Translations under genes and position numbers: made by a program
Source: Pomphorhynchus laevis
Taxonomy: Eukaryota > Acanthocephala > Palaeacanthocephala > Echinorhynchida > Pomphorhynchidae
NCBI GenBank assembly: GCA_012934845.2
Contig: WNNJ02000718.1
Location: 41,080-105,079 of the forward strand
Reading direction: 5' to 3'
DNA length: 64,000 nucleotides
Notes under the pieces: generated by a model
Database searches by the model: none
What the model was told of the DNA's origin: nothing
Seen by the model: the letters and a program-made list of their open reading frames with translations, nothing else
In this document: piece by piece, positions 1 to 12,057 of the stretch
Numbering within the stretch: the stretch's first letter is position 1
Layout: every line of letters starts with the position of its first letter

Positions 1-34
1 GGATGGTAGGCCCAACTCTCCTGGCCTACCATCC
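1..34. repeat. Perfect 10-bp inverted repeat at the window edge
   Basis: GGATGGTAGG at 1-10 is the exact reverse complement of CCTACCATCC at 25-34, leaving a 14-nt loop. It lies at the 3' side (minus-sense) of a LINE 3'-end fragment and may belong to that element's 3' UTR. The window edge prevents seeing its context. Confidence 0.6.
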
Positions 35-61
35 ACATCCGCATACAACTCCGCATTCCCA

Positions 62-335
62 TAACTTTTCGTATAATCGTTGTTGGATCCCTATCGTTCA
101 TCAACGTTCATTTCTTAGACGACACTCGATCCACCTCGCTATCGCTGCGTTCCCGTAATTCTCTCTTACTCTACGTTCCCAATTTTTCTAACAACTACGG
201 TCTCCGATCCTTCCTTGTCGCCGCCCCACTCGCCTAAAATCAGCTCCCACTCGACGTCCGCCGCGCTCACTCCTTTATCGCATTCAAATGCTGCCTCTGT
301 ACCCACCTCCTCGAAACATGATTTAGATTTTTTGT
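62..335 (-). mobile_element. LINE 3'-end fragment (C-terminal RT tail), family D
   Basis: The minus strand encodes the usual end of CR1/Jockey-type ORF2 (pattern FLVAAPLAWNQLPLDVRRA, then FIAFK). The same sequence recurs at 35.73-35.95 kb (-) and, in two overlapping copies, at 53.85-54.52 kb (-). The join to the next LINE fragment near 335 breaks in mid-ORF, so two unrelated pieces abut there. Confidence 0.7.
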
Positions 336-835
336 TGTGGTGGTCATTAAGCGTGCGTCGGCACGCATTTGCCAAGTAAAAATAAATCTTTTTTAATTGT
401 CTGATGTAGTACAATGCCTTAGAGGCTTTTATCCTTACGTGCTCACTATTCAATCGTGTCTTAAGAGAGCGATGAATTATTACACCTAAGTCTTTATGGT
501 GTTCAACTTCATTTAATAACGCACTACCAATGCGATACTGGAACGACGAAGTAGTCTTCCCCATTATCATCAAAACAAATTTATCAACATTTAACATGAG
601 TCCAGTGGCTTCACACTATTCAGTAAGGCAGGCCAGGTCCTCCTGTAGTGACTGACAATCGGTAGAAGTACGAACAACATTCCCGATTTTTAAATCATCA
701 GCATATGCTAAAACAGGGTTCTTTAAATGCAGGAGCAGGTTATTAATAAATACGACAAAAAGAAGTGGGTCAATAACAGATCCTTGAGGTACAACGGAAA
801 GCATCCTAGATCCCTATGTAAAAACACCACCAACT
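336..835 (-). mobile_element. CR1-like LINE reverse transcriptase fragment
   Basis: Minus-strand peptides carry RT motifs: VVPQGSVIDPLLFVVFINN followed by AYADDLKI, then LNVDKFVLM and HHKDLGVIIHRSLKTRLN. They lie in two frames, with an in-frame stop at the junction near 603. The protein would continue into fingers and thumb regions that are missing. The piece is decayed and bounded by unrelated sequence near 840; 840-1010 shows nothing recognisable. Confidence 0.75.
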
Positions 836-1009
836 CTTATTTGGAATGACCACAAAGATAAGTATGTTACGTTATTTCCCTCTTTTTATCAATCAAGGCA
901 ATTATTAGCTGTTTTTTTCGATGAATTTCAAGATATCAAATATTATATTAACAAAAACTTTTGATAACCAAAACACACAATACTTGAAATAATTCTAATA
1001 GCCCAGTAT

Positions 1010-3960
1010 TATTACATACAGAGCATTAGCCACAAGGCTGTTTTGCTCGATCACGACAATAAAAATAAAGAAAAAAATGTCATTTATAGAACGCCTCGAT
1101 TTGACGTACCACATCCTGCTTCATTAACCACTTCTTCAGCATTTTTCGAAAATCCAGAAAGCTCGCAGCATTCACAATGGAAGGGGGTAAATCATTCCAT
1201 AAGTTACACGCTCGGTGAGAAAGTCGAATTTTTTTAGATAATTTTCCATGGTACAAAATATCTATACAAAAAGGATGTCCTCTCCTTTCTTGTCGACAAT
1301 TTCTCCTAGTAACTTCAATGGGGAATCCTACATACTGATGTACAATACGATGCATAGAACACATGTCTAGGAACACGAGGCGACAAAATATGGAACTCAA
1401 TTCAAGATAAAGAGCCGCTGCTCATTAGGGAGAGTCCTCTAGGAGATAAGCGTGTGACACTTTGTAGTATGCGTTCATACTTTGAGATTTCATCTTTCGT
1501 ACATGGAAATACGACCGGTGCAGCATATCCGATCAATGGTTGAATCTTAGCCTTGTATAGTATGGCCTATGACTGAGGATTCGGTTCAGAGAAACAACTC
1601 GCAATTATATTCATCACCCGCCTAGCTGCGCTGCATACACGCATTGTATTCTCTCGCGTTTTAAGAGATCGGTGCACTGTGACGCCAAGGTCTTGAACAT
1701 ATTCAATTTCCACAATACAGTCACTTCCAATGTAATAGCTTGATTTTAAACTATTTTTCCGAAACGCAAGTGTACACACTTGGGTACATTTAATTGGATA
1801 CCCGATAATTGAGACCAACCATGTACTATATTTAGTGCTTTCTGCAAACACACAATATCTTCCATATCTGTAATGGTCCTTAATAATTTCAGGTCATCTG
1901 CAAAAGCAAATAACTCGCAAGACTTTGATCTAACTAGCTCATCCAATAAGGTATTTATGAATATATTGAAGAGGACCGGACCCAAGACAGACCCTTAAGG
2001 TACACCAATAGATACTTTTCGAGGTGATTATACAGATTGACCTACGCGTACGCGAAAAAGGCGGTCACATAGAAAATTCTGAATCCAATCTATTAGCCAT
2101 ATATCGATTTGATACGATTGCAGAATGCCAAGCAACATCACGTGCGGAACACGATCAAATGCCTGACTAAAATCAAGGAAGATCGTATCCACAGCATAAC
2201 CTCTAGAAGCATCACCAGTCCATGCTCCCCTTGCACATAGACGATTGCTGAGACATGATTTCCCCTTACGGAAACAACGCTGACCTGAGTTGAGAAGTTT
2301 GTATTCTGAAAAGAAAAACGATAACCTCCGGTTAATTATTCTCTCAAGTACTTTACCAATTATTGTACTTGTTAAACTGATTGGCCTAAAGTTTGACGGA
2401 TCATGTTTGTCACCCTTTTTGAAAACAGGGATCACAAGATCCCTGTTTTTTAAGATCCGTTTTTTAAGAGCGTGTTTTTATATTGCTGGTAGGCACGAAG
2501 TTCGCAGGCTTAGCTCAAAGAGTGATGCGATGGGCTCAGCAATGATGTCGGATATAGATTTAAGGAGAAAAGGATGTATGTCATCTGGACCGGTGGCTGA
2601 AGAAATAGAAAGTGCAGATAGTTCTTGACGAACTTCTTCTGTTGACACAATGTAACTAATATTTGCATTACCATTAAAGGGTTAAAGCTACTACTAGCAT
2701 AGCTATTAACAGGTGATAATAAAAATGTATCTACAAAGATTTAAGCCATTAAAAATTGCGTAATAGTATCTACACCACCATTGTGAAGTGAATTAATCGA
2801 TGAATTAATGGCACCAACTCGCTTAATATGAGCCCAGAAGCGTTTGGGCCAGACCATATAATGTTTATGATGCTTTGTTCGTAATTTTTTCTTAGCAACC
2901 TTTAGACGAACAACTTGATTATGAGAAAAGTTTTATGCAGTTCTTAAAGTAGGACACTTCCTGCTTAGCTTAAAAAGACGATTACGCTGTTTAATTGTAT
3001 TTCGTTGCTCTTGATCAAACAAAGAAGGTATGCGGTACTTGCCTTTACGAACAAGTCGGAGAGGTGCAAACCAATCAGATAATTTTATTAATGCAGAGTG
3101 TAATATATTTCAACGCCTTTCAACATCATTGGTGTGATCAACAAATGTTAACAATAACGCAGCTTGTCTTAATTGAGCTATATTGACGAAATGTTAATGC
3201 CGTTTCATTATCGTGGGAGCGGCTTATGCGCTCCTACGATAATAGATATTTTTTGTTTCTCATCTAACAAAACTAAATAATAGACTGCAATGATCACTTA
3301 TGCCAATAGGTGCTCTTTGACGAATGTGAGATAAGTCAGTTAATGACTTAGAAAATACCAAATCAAGTAGCGGTTCATTAGTGTTCATTAACCTCGTTGA
3401 AGTAGAACAGTGTTGTTCTAGCATTAAATAATTAACTAAAAAGTGCCATAGTTCTGTGTTAGCTTTTGTTGCGCCATTCTTCAATGAGTAGGAATCCTCT
3501 GTATTTACACCCACCATATTAAAGCACCAACCACCAAGCAGTTCTTGGAAGTAGTGGAATTCTCTAGGATAGACATTAGTTTAGTATCTAATACGAAAGA
3601 TTTAGGAGTTCGGTGAAATACTCCAATTTAAAGACAGTCACGAACATGTCTAATCATGACCGATATGAATTAACGTGTAATTTTCTGATTTGCATGTATA
3701 CATTCCCTTAAAACATAAAATTGATTTCTTATGAACAGCGCTACACCGTCACCTTTTTGTATACTACGATCAGATCGAAATATTTGATATCCAGGAATTT
3801 GCACGATACAATCAGGTATGTCGCTATGCAACCATGTTTCAGAAATGGCGATTATATCTACGATTACTACGATTACAACGTTTACAATGATTACATCGAT
3901 TACTTCAACGGAGTTAAAAAGTCTTGGTTATTAAAATTCTTACAATAAAAAACATACAAT
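1010..3960 (-). mobile_element. Degenerate CR1-like LINE, EN plus RT
   Basis: Read on the minus strand from 3960, remnants appear in the order of a LINE ORF2. First is an endonuclease with a SETWLHSDIPD-like segment near 3.83 kb, then LLDLVFSKSL and GISDHCSLLF (3.26-3.52 kb). RT follows with NFRPISLTS and TIFLDFSQAFDRVPH (2.03-2.43 kb), a motif-5 segment and FADDLKLL (1.75-1.98 kb), and a C-terminal RLSHRACNLWNDLPPS (1.08-1.40 kb). Many stops and frame changes separate them. The 3' end (GCCATAAGGCTGTTTTG-like, near 1.02 kb) matches the end of the 35.99-37.11 kb element, so both belong to one family. Confidence 0.8.
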
Positions 3961-3976
3961 AATTGTTCAATTATAT

Positions 3977-6900
3977 TTGAACAATCAAAGACGAATCAAT
4001 AATCCTGACAATGTGTGCCAAGAAAAAAATGTATCAAGAGGTAGGCAAGCAAACTCAGGGGATACCGACAACAACAGGAAATTCGAGAGTGTACAAGTGG
4101 AATGTTCAACTAGCGGTTGTCAAATTTGGACATCGGTAACACAAATTTGTGATTTGGGTGATGATACCGGTGACGGGCCACCATTCTGTTGCGATTTTGT
4201 GCGGCGAAGCAAATCAATGTGTTGGTTTAACGTTTAAAGCAATTGGAAAATGTATTGCAGTGTGGCAGATTTTCTCAAGTTCCAAATGGATCTATCCCGG
4301 TAAACGCAGCTTCTACCGAATGCGTATCAGCTGAATGCAACCTACACAAAGGTGCTACCTTGGCTAACATACCCAAATCAAGTCTGGTAGTAATAACAAC
4401 CGGGTGGATAATGACGAACCGAACGTATCTGCTGTCCGCTCAGAAATGGCTCACAACTCGCAACTGCAAATATCGCGACGACGATCTTCAGTAATAATCG
4501 CACAACCTTAACATGAATCCATAAAATCCTCAATAATGACGCCAGGTAACATTCAACGTGAAGCAGGCATGGCTAGGTCTGTACTTCTTAGACGTGTTTC
4601 AGAAGCAAATGTGTTAACTCTCAAGACACTCCATCACTTAATAGCATGGCATCTGCATATGACTCTCGTCAGGTACCTCAAAGAAGGGAAGACTTTCATA
4701 ACCGTGAACAGTGTGTAATTATTGCAAACGTAAAGGAATCTGTCGCTATAAATAACCAGGCACGATTAGATGACGGCTTGGGTCATTTACAATCCATTCT
4801 TTCGGTGGTATTGCATGAATGTCAAGACAAAGTTGTTAAGAGCATGAAGATAAAGGCCGCTTTTCGTCTCGGTAAGATAAGTAATGAGTTAAGACCCAGA
4901 CTGCTCAAAGTGGTGTTCAACTCTGCTGAAATTATTTACATAATCTTTAACGCCGCACATCGTTTGAAAGGGTCGAGTATACGTCTGATACGCGATCTGA
5001 GCATAGATGATCGATTACTTTTGAAAGAGGCTAAATCAGAGTTAGCATGTCGATTAGAGTTGGGTGAAAAAAAATTTGACAATACAAAATTTTCGAGTTG
5101 TGCGGAGGCGTCTACATATTCATTGGAAGGGACTGTCAGATGTGCTCAATCCTGCAAACATTCTTACCACTTTGGCGCCCTCCGCCTAAGACGTGAAATA
5201 TTCACTGTTTCACCTTGCCTCAATGTCGATCGGTGTATTCGTGAATTTCGAAAATCTCTTCGCGATTCTTCCTTCAAGTTGAGCACAAATAATGGTGGTT
5301 TAAAAATCATTTACTTGAATATTCGTAGTCTACTTAATAAGTTAGATGAAATAAAATGTCTCTTTCAAGATATCGTACCAGATGTAGGTATTTTCACAGA
5401 ATCTTGGCTTAGCTCGTCAATAGCAGACGTATATATATTCATTGAGGGATACAGCATAAGTAGAAGTGATAGAACAGGCAAGATTGGAAAAGGTGTTATC
5501 GCGTATATCTCTAATAGGCCTCAATTCCGAGTAATTGAAACTCTTAGTGATGCTATTAACCATAATGAAGCATTGTGTATTAAGCTATATTGTCAACACC
5601 CAATAACATTATTGACTGTGTATCGTTCTCCAAGATCAAACACAGATAGCATAGCTGCTTTAATGGAGAGAAGTAGTTATTGTGATAGATTTGTTGTACT
5701 CAAGGATTTCAACATGCCATCTGCCAATTGGGTTAATTACACTTCCAATGACTCGGATGTCGAGAGTTTGAAGCTACTTGGCTTAATAAACAGCTTGGCT
5801 CTTAAGCAACATGTCAGTCAGAGTACAAGATTTTCACTGGATTCACATTCACTTTTGGATTTATGCCTTAATGTACCATATGACATTCTCGATAGATTAA
5901 GCTATCTGGACCCAATAGGTCATTCAGATCATGTGGTCATTTCGATTGGTCTGAGCGATGTCTACTCACATAGCGTAAATCCGACGTCGTCTGTAAACCC
6001 ATTCAGAACTGACTTTGCTCTAGTAAATAAATATCTCGTTGGGGTAAAGTGGTTGGATGCTTTTGATGTTGGCGTCGAATATTCATGGCAGTTTTTCAGG
6101 GATACTCTGTACCACCTCCTTAATCGTTTCTCACCTCTTCAGGGTAAACACTGTTTGACATCGATCTCATCGCCTTGGTTTAATAGTGACATAAAACATG
6201 CTTTAAAGATGAGACGTAAGGTCTTTAATGACTATCGTAAAGACAGAGCTAATTTCAGCACTTATAAGAAATGGCGAAACCTCGTTACGTCTATGAAACG
6301 ACCTGGTAGGAGATCTTTCGAAAACCAGCTAAGTATAAACTGTCACCGTGATCCCCGCTCTTTCTTTAGGTATGTGACTGCTAAGCATACGCGCTGTAAA
6401 CCTATAAATTGCATACAGCGTGACTATGGGAAATTCTTTGCAGATATCAAATATGTTTGGAAATCATTTCCATTCTTTGAATCTTGACCATAAGGATGTG
6501 ACAATGGGTGATCCGTGTACATTTGAATCGCCCGGAGATGACACCAGAGACCTCTTCCGATGTGATGATGTTCTCCAAGAGCTTCGGAAACTTAAATGCA
6601 AAGCAGGTGCGGGTCCAGATGGCTTACCGCCCGTATATCTGCGCAACATCGCTGACATAATATGTCATCCGCTTTACAATATTTTTTCTGCGTCTGTTGC
6701 TTTTGGCGTTGTTCCTTCTTATTAGCAGAATTCCATCATCTGTCCTATTTATAAGAAAGGGGATAGTTCGTCCATTGACAATTATAGGCCTATTAGTCTC
6801 ACTTGCGTGTGTTGTCGTGTGCTAGAGAGATTGAATAAGCGACGAATATTAGAATTTCTAGATAGATTTCAAATTTTGAACCCAGCACAGCATGGCTTCC

Positions 6901-8195
6901 GAAATGATTATTCCACGACTACTAATCTTGTACATGCACGTGAAAATTGGTATCACTATTATGATCAAGGTATACCAGTTAATGTCATTTTCTTTGATTT
7001 CTCAAAAGCGTTCGACTCAGTTAATCACACGCGTCTTATTGAGAAGTTGGAGCACATTCATCTTGATAAGAGGATCATAAACTGGATTCGTGTATTCCTT
7101 TCCAACCGACAAAGTGTCGTACGAGTGAGTCGCTGTCGAGTTCATTTCCAGTGTTGTTAGATGTTCCACAGGGAAGTGTATTGGGTCCCATCTTATTCAG
7201 TCTTTATATCAACGATTTGATACCAAATATCAGTTCATTCAGTTTATTATATGCAGATGATCTTAAAGTTTGGCGACCTATTATTTCCGATCTTGATAAA
7301 CAGCATTTACAAAGCGACGTCGACGTTATATCCAATTGGTCTAAACGAAATCACTTGAGGATCAATTCCGCTAAATGTACATGTATGCGTATATCACGAA
7401 GATCATGTGATCATCTTGGAGGTGAGTACCAGTTTGGTTCAATTAGTATCGAAAGAACCTACTCATATAAAGATTTGTGAGTTTGGGTTTGTGCTGACTT
7501 ATCCACTCGAAAGCATTTAGACTACGTGTGTTGCATCACAAAACGCTTAATATGACATACTCGTCGAGCTCTGATAGGCATAGATCCGTTATGTTACCAT
7601 ACCTTAGCAAATGCGTTTTTTTGAGCCATATCTTATACGCATCGCCAGCTTGTTATCCCGAAACTACTTATGAGCGTCGTGCATTGGAGAAAGTGTTCAG
7701 ATCAACAACTAAATTAGTCTCAGGGCTGCATATTTTTGGCTACGGGAAACGCCTCCAGATATTAAATATGCTTTTGTCTGCGATATATCCGTGACAAGCG
7801 AGATCTCTCTCTTGTTTGGAAAAGTCTGCACACTAAAGATCATCCACTGTCACATCTACTGCAACTGAGAGGTCAACCTTCTCTTCGCGGACACCCCCTG
7901 ATGCTGAAAACACAAAGGTACATGCATGCAGTTTCCTGCTTTGCCAAGCGAGTCGTACGATCTTGGAATTCGCTTCAGAGTGCGACCGTTTTGTCGTCTA
8001 CTGCTTCAAGTTTTTGCGCCCTACTGGATGATGACCCTTCCTTCTCAAGACAACGGTGGGATTTTCAGTAGTTCATCTGATGAGGGAGGGACAAAACGAC
8101 TCTTTTTCTTTCTATTTCTTGTAAAGCAACTTGTAAAGAGCCTCGGCTCAATTTGTTGTCAATTAATTTTATTTTATTTTAAAAAAATTTATTAA
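3977..8195 (+). mobile_element. LINE family B, copy B1, nearly full length
   Basis: A CR1/Jockey-like LINE in sense orientation. Its order is a Cys-rich PHD-like remnant (about 4.13-4.24 kb), an ORF1 RRM-like domain and endonuclease (4.65-6.49 kb), RT (6.42-7.48 kb) and the C-terminal tail (7.53-8.07 kb). The 3' end is a T/A-rich tail near 8.17-8.19 kb. RT shows FFDFSKAFDSVNH, VPQGSVLGPILF and YADDLKVW. Defects include a TAG near 6723, a frame change before 6420-6487, another near 7150, and further ones near 7480 and 7790. A 5'-truncated sister (B2) lies on the minus strand at 12.06-13.25 kb. Confidence 0.85.
4646..6487 (+). CDS. LINE B1 ORF: ORF1-type RRM domain fused to AP-endonuclease
   Basis: A 613-codon ORF. 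Residues about 25-140 resemble the RRM-like nucleic-acid-binding domain of CR1 ORF1 proteins (FRLGKISNELRPRLLKVVF, RLIRDLSIDDRLLLKEA). From about residue 220 it becomes an exonuclease/endonuclease/phosphatase-fold AP endonuclease (IIYLNIRSLLNKLDEIK, FTESWLSSSIADV, VYRSPRSNTD, FNMPSANW, IGHSDHVVISI). In family A the same two domains sit in overlapping frames. Here they share one frame with no stop, which may be a frame change unique to this copy or a real fusion. The expected GDFN motif reads KDFN, so the copy may be catalytically impaired. Confidence 0.75.
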   Translation: MASAYDSRQVPQRREDFHNREQCVIIANVKESVAINNQARLDDGLGHLQSILSVVLHECQDKVVKSMKIKAAFRLGKISNELRPRLLKVVFNSAEIIYIIFNAAHRLKGSSIRLIRDLSIDDRLLLKEAKSELACRLELGEKKFDNTKFSSCAEASTYSLEGTVRCAQSCKHSYHFGALRLRREIFTVSPCLNVDRCIREFRKSLRDSSFKLSTNNGGLKIIYLNIRSLLNKLDEIKCLFQDIVPDVGIFTESWLSSSIADVYIFIEGYSISRSDRTGKIGKGVIAYISNRPQFRVIETLSDAINHNEALCIKLYCQHPITLLTVYRSPRSNTDSIAALMERSSYCDRFVVLKDFNMPSANWVNYTSNDSDVESLKLLGLINSLALKQHVSQSTRFSLDSHSLLDLCLNVPYDILDRLSYLDPIGHSDHVVISIGLSDVYSHSVNPTSSVNPFRTDFALVNKYLVGVKWLDAFDVGVEYSWQFFRDTLYHLLNRFSPLQGKHCLTSISSPWFNSDIKHALKMRRKVFNDYRKDRANFSTYKKWRNLVTSMKRPGRRSFENQLSINCHRDPRSFFRYVTAKHTRCKPINCIQRDYGKFFADIKYVWKSFPFFES

Positions 8196-10440
8196 TCACA
8201 AAAGTTTACCATTATTTTGAAGTCAGTGTCAATATTGTAACCTTCAATTTGTTTTGTAGCCACGATAAGCTACTAAAGCCACTTTTGCAATGGTGAAAGA
8301 TAGGGCGGCTCTTATGTGTGTGATTGTGTCGCTGTAACTTACCTTATAACGATCCGCCTTTCTGCTTGCGAGGTGTTTTAAAGTGGTACTGGCCTTTGGT
8401 CCTATTCCACCGCAAGTTGAAAATATTAATGGGGTAAATATTCCACCGTCTATCTCATGTATTCGCTCCGCATATTTTGCGTTTTTGCGTGTTTCGTGAT
8501 ACGTGAAAGCACTTGAAGGACCAAGAGAGTATGACGGTGCATGGTTATTAAATACACATATGTCGTAGAACGATCGCTCCATCATAATTCCGCTGGTTCC
8601 TGTGGATGATAAATCGAGTCTCGCTGAGTGATCTCGTGTTGTGCTAGAATTTTCGAATGTGACTGAGTCAGGAACTGGTTGAAGTACGCACTCAACTTCG
8701 ACTATTCCTTCTGCTTCCCTCACTATATCTGCCATAAAATCTCGCACGACATTGTGCGTTACAATAGGGACGCCCCCACTTTGCAGGATAACACATGTTG
8801 TGTACTACAAGGGCATCCACATGCACAAATACTCCTAGTATTTTGAGGTGTCCAACCATAGCGAACCGCCAACGCGTACTGAAAATCTTTGTGGTTAAGA
8901 TAGCAAGAATCGCGGGCATATAGTTTTGTTGTAAGCCACGCAGATGCCCCTACGATCGAATTGTTTTCCATTATTTGCTTTGACGTAGTGTCTAATATAT
9001 CAACTATTTGATTTTTCGTATTTTCAAGTCTCTCTTTATTTTCTCGTTCTATTTGACCCGAAGTTACCTTCTGAATGTTTATTACCTCATTTATCGGTAA
9101 GTCAAGTTGAAAGGTTTCACACATTTTTATAGAATTTAAATAGTGATCAGTCGAGTTTACCACGGGATCATCTACACCTAATCCTCCTAATCTGGCAGGT
9201 AGTGAGTGATACGTGATATAAATACGCTTAAATTAATCACACCCAATATCTTAGGGAGTAATTTATTCTCCATTATTAATTTTAAAGACTCGTACAAATT
9301 CGATGGTACACGTTCTATGTATAAACGACCATTTAAATTTAAGTGACTTTGTGAGAAGGCAGTAAGCTACATGAGAATCTGTATCAGCTATGAGGCACAA
9401 TTTTTTTAAGATGAGGCACCAATCACTAATCATATGTTCTACCTTTGATAACATGTACGCTTCGGTGCCAACCCAACTCCCTAGTAAGCGAATCACGTCG
9501 GTCGTAGCATTAACTTTATGAGATTCAAATAAGAGCATTTCCTCTGTATTAAAGTTCTCATGTACTAGTAAGTTGCACTTTGCAGGATTAACATAATACC
9601 CAAAATTCGGTCCAGATGCGAGCAAAATTTCCCACGCTAAACTCAACTGGGGTATTGTTCTACAAAGCATGCGTCATCGGCATACCATCGCTGATGAATT
9701 CCAGGTATGGCTTCTATTATTTTTCGAATAAGTGGTAAGGTAGCAGTTGCAAAAGCCGACATTGCTAGAGGGTCACCTTGGGTGAACCCTTCGGTAGAAT
9801 AGATTAACTCACGATCAACGCATAAGCAAGATGGCTCTAAGTACTCATTTCTTCATATTTGCGACATAGATGGGCAAACCTGATCTATATTTTTCAATGC
9901 TAATTGTCGATTTACAAAATTGAAAGCATTTTTGTCATCTATACTCAATACAGCCACCTCTGTTTATTCATTAAATAATCTTCTCATGGAATGCACTACA
10001 AATTCCGCTTCACACCTTTGCCCTGCACATATTTGTTCACTTCCAGAAACAGACATAAGATCACTTTGAATAATTCAATTAATTAGCTTTACTGTAATAC
10101 GACGCAATATATCTCCTATACCAATTGGTCTAACACCGGGATTTTTATCTAACGGGATTAAGGGGGACGCGGTTAGCGCTTCTAAAAAGGAGGGGTGTAT
10201 TTCTTCGGTTGCAATCTTTATAGTCATTGCAGCCACGATATCTGCAAGTCTTTTTGATTCATAACCAAAGTTATTAACAAAGCATTTCCACATTTCAGCA
10301 TTTACTCCAGATGGCCCTGCCGACCCTTGTACCGTTTTAGAGACCTTAATAACATCCTCACCACTCATATTTAAAAATTTCACACTGTGATTAGTAGCGC
10401 ATCCTTCAAGATGGAATCGAATGATCTCACTTGAAATTAA
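8196..10440 (-). mobile_element. Decayed LINE with restriction-like endonuclease (RLE), family C
   Basis: Minus-strand peptides, in order from 10.4 kb down, show an RT palm entry (GSAGPSGVNAEMWKCF, then GVRPIGIGDILRRITVK, 10.08-10.38 kb) and RT thumb-like sequence (9.26-9.67 kb). A zinc knuckle (CACGCPCSTQHVLSC, 8.76-9.16 kb) is followed by a PD-(D/E)XK-type segment (FYDICVFNNHAPSYS) ending in TPLIFSTCGGIGPKA (8.24-8.75 kb). This order is that of R2/NeSL-group LINEs that use an RLE instead of an AP endonuclease. It is a different family from the intact RLE LINE at 59.9 kb, and it has several stops and frame changes. The N-terminus is not visible. Confidence 0.75.
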
Positions 10441-10708
10441 TAGACCGGGCGGTGGATGTATAAATATAATTTATACATTAAAAATGGAGAAATTAAATTA
10501 TAATTTCTCTATAAACTAATCCTCCTTTCGAGTGTTTTGCTCAACAATGATATCTTTTTTGAATTCATTTTCTGTAGGAGCAACTGACAAATAACAGTAA
10601 GTACTGTCAAAGATGGAGTGCCATCGGCTGTGCTATCATCAAAATGTTCTACTAGATCGGCAATTAACCCTACAAAATCATTGCTGGCATTACATTTTTT
10701 TATTGTTA

Positions 10709-11932
10709 TTATTCCAATACATACCAAAGCCAAAAGGCTATTCAGGCAGAGTCCAAATAAAAAAAATAAAAAAAGCAAATGGCCAGTCAACGTAGCTAAT
10801 TAGGGTATTCCAGTGGTAGTGTTGAATGGCGGCATTGTTCATGTATCCATTTGTAGCATCGTGATTTAAACGTTCTCAAACTGGGGGCTGCAACGACTTC
10901 CTCAGGCAACGAATTCCACATGTTAATTCCTCTCCTTGAGAGTCTATACACTTTTGGTAATCTGCCAAATCTAAATTTATACAAAACTCTGCTATGTCCC
11001 CGCAACTGATCTACCCGCCTAGTGATTACATCGGTGGGATAACCTATCACATCATTCGACATATGCCATAGACATAGCATTTCCAAGGATATGAACCTCT
11101 CACGTACCGACAACATCCCAATACGACTTAGACGTACATAATAGTCAATACCACTTAAGCCAATACAGAGCCTCAATCCGCGCCTAAGAATATACTCCAG
11201 GTCTAATAGTTCTTGCTTAGTGACAGGGAAACAAGCCTGAATGCAGTACTCCAAGTGTGGCCTGATGATGGAGATGAATAACCTCTTGAAAATATGACAG
11301 CTTAATCTGAGGAATGCATTTTTAATACAATATAACGCCCTAGTAGCTTTACCTAGAAAGAAGTCGGTGTTCAACTTTGTTTTCAAGGATCTATGGACAA
11401 TAATCCCTAAATCCTTATGATGAGACACTTCCTTTAAGACCATATCTCCAATAAAGTACCTTAGAGTTTCAATAGGGCGACCTAGTTGCATGAGAACACA
11501 TTTATCAACATTCAACCGTAGTCCGGTAGAATCGCACCACTTGATCAGGGAGTTTAGATCATTTTGTAACGATACTCGATCAGCAGGACTTCTAATGATC
11601 GACCAAATCTTTAGATCGTCTGCAAACGCTAGATGAGAGCATGATAAGCGGAGTAGCAGATCATTAATGAAGATTATAAAGAGCAGTGGGCCAAGGACTG
11701 ATCCCTGCGGTACGCCAGAATTAATATTTACCGAATAAGAAAACACACCCCACACACAAACTCGGAAAGACCTATTCGATAGAAATTCCCTGACCCACTC
11801 ACAAATATATGAATGAAGTCCATAGTGATACAGTAAAGACACTATGCCGTCGTGTGGTACCCTATTAAAAGCTTTTGAAAAAATCAAGGAATACTGTATG
11901 AACCTGAAACCCAGCCCCCAGAGCATCAGCCC
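10709..11932 (-). mobile_element. LINE family A, copy A1, 5'-truncated
   Basis: The 3' half of a CR1-like LINE, almost identical to 19.98-21.20 kb (copy A2). RT motifs on the minus strand are FSKAFNRVPHDGIVS, GVPQGSVLGPLLF and AFADDLKIW, with the LP..V C-terminal tail. In this copy the RT frame runs unbroken through the stretch where A2 has frame errors. The 3' terminus ends in an ATT/AAT-rich tract near 10.71 kb. The match to A2 stops at 11,932, as expected from incomplete reverse transcription. Confidence 0.85.
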
Positions 11933-12057
11933 ATAAGAATAGAATTCATGAGAATAGAATTTAGGTATAAAGAATAGATTTGGTCGCCGTAAAATAACTT
12001 TTTCGTAAATGTCCTGCAGAGATAGTCGTTTTCTATGAGTGGAAACCTGCTTCGGAT
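11933..12057. other. Unassigned spacer between LINE A1 and LINE B2
   Basis: About 125 bp that matches neither the A nor the B sequences found elsewhere in the window. It contains the near-repeat AGAATAGAATT twice. An open frame runs through it and joins A1 to B2 as one apparent 505-codon ORF, which is a chance fusion across two elements. Confidence 0.5.

Noticed and set aside
8077-8105. CTGATGAG followed by ACAAAAC in the LINE B 3' UTR, a possible hammerhead
   Set aside because: No GAAA, no stem II complementarity and no GTC with matching stem I.
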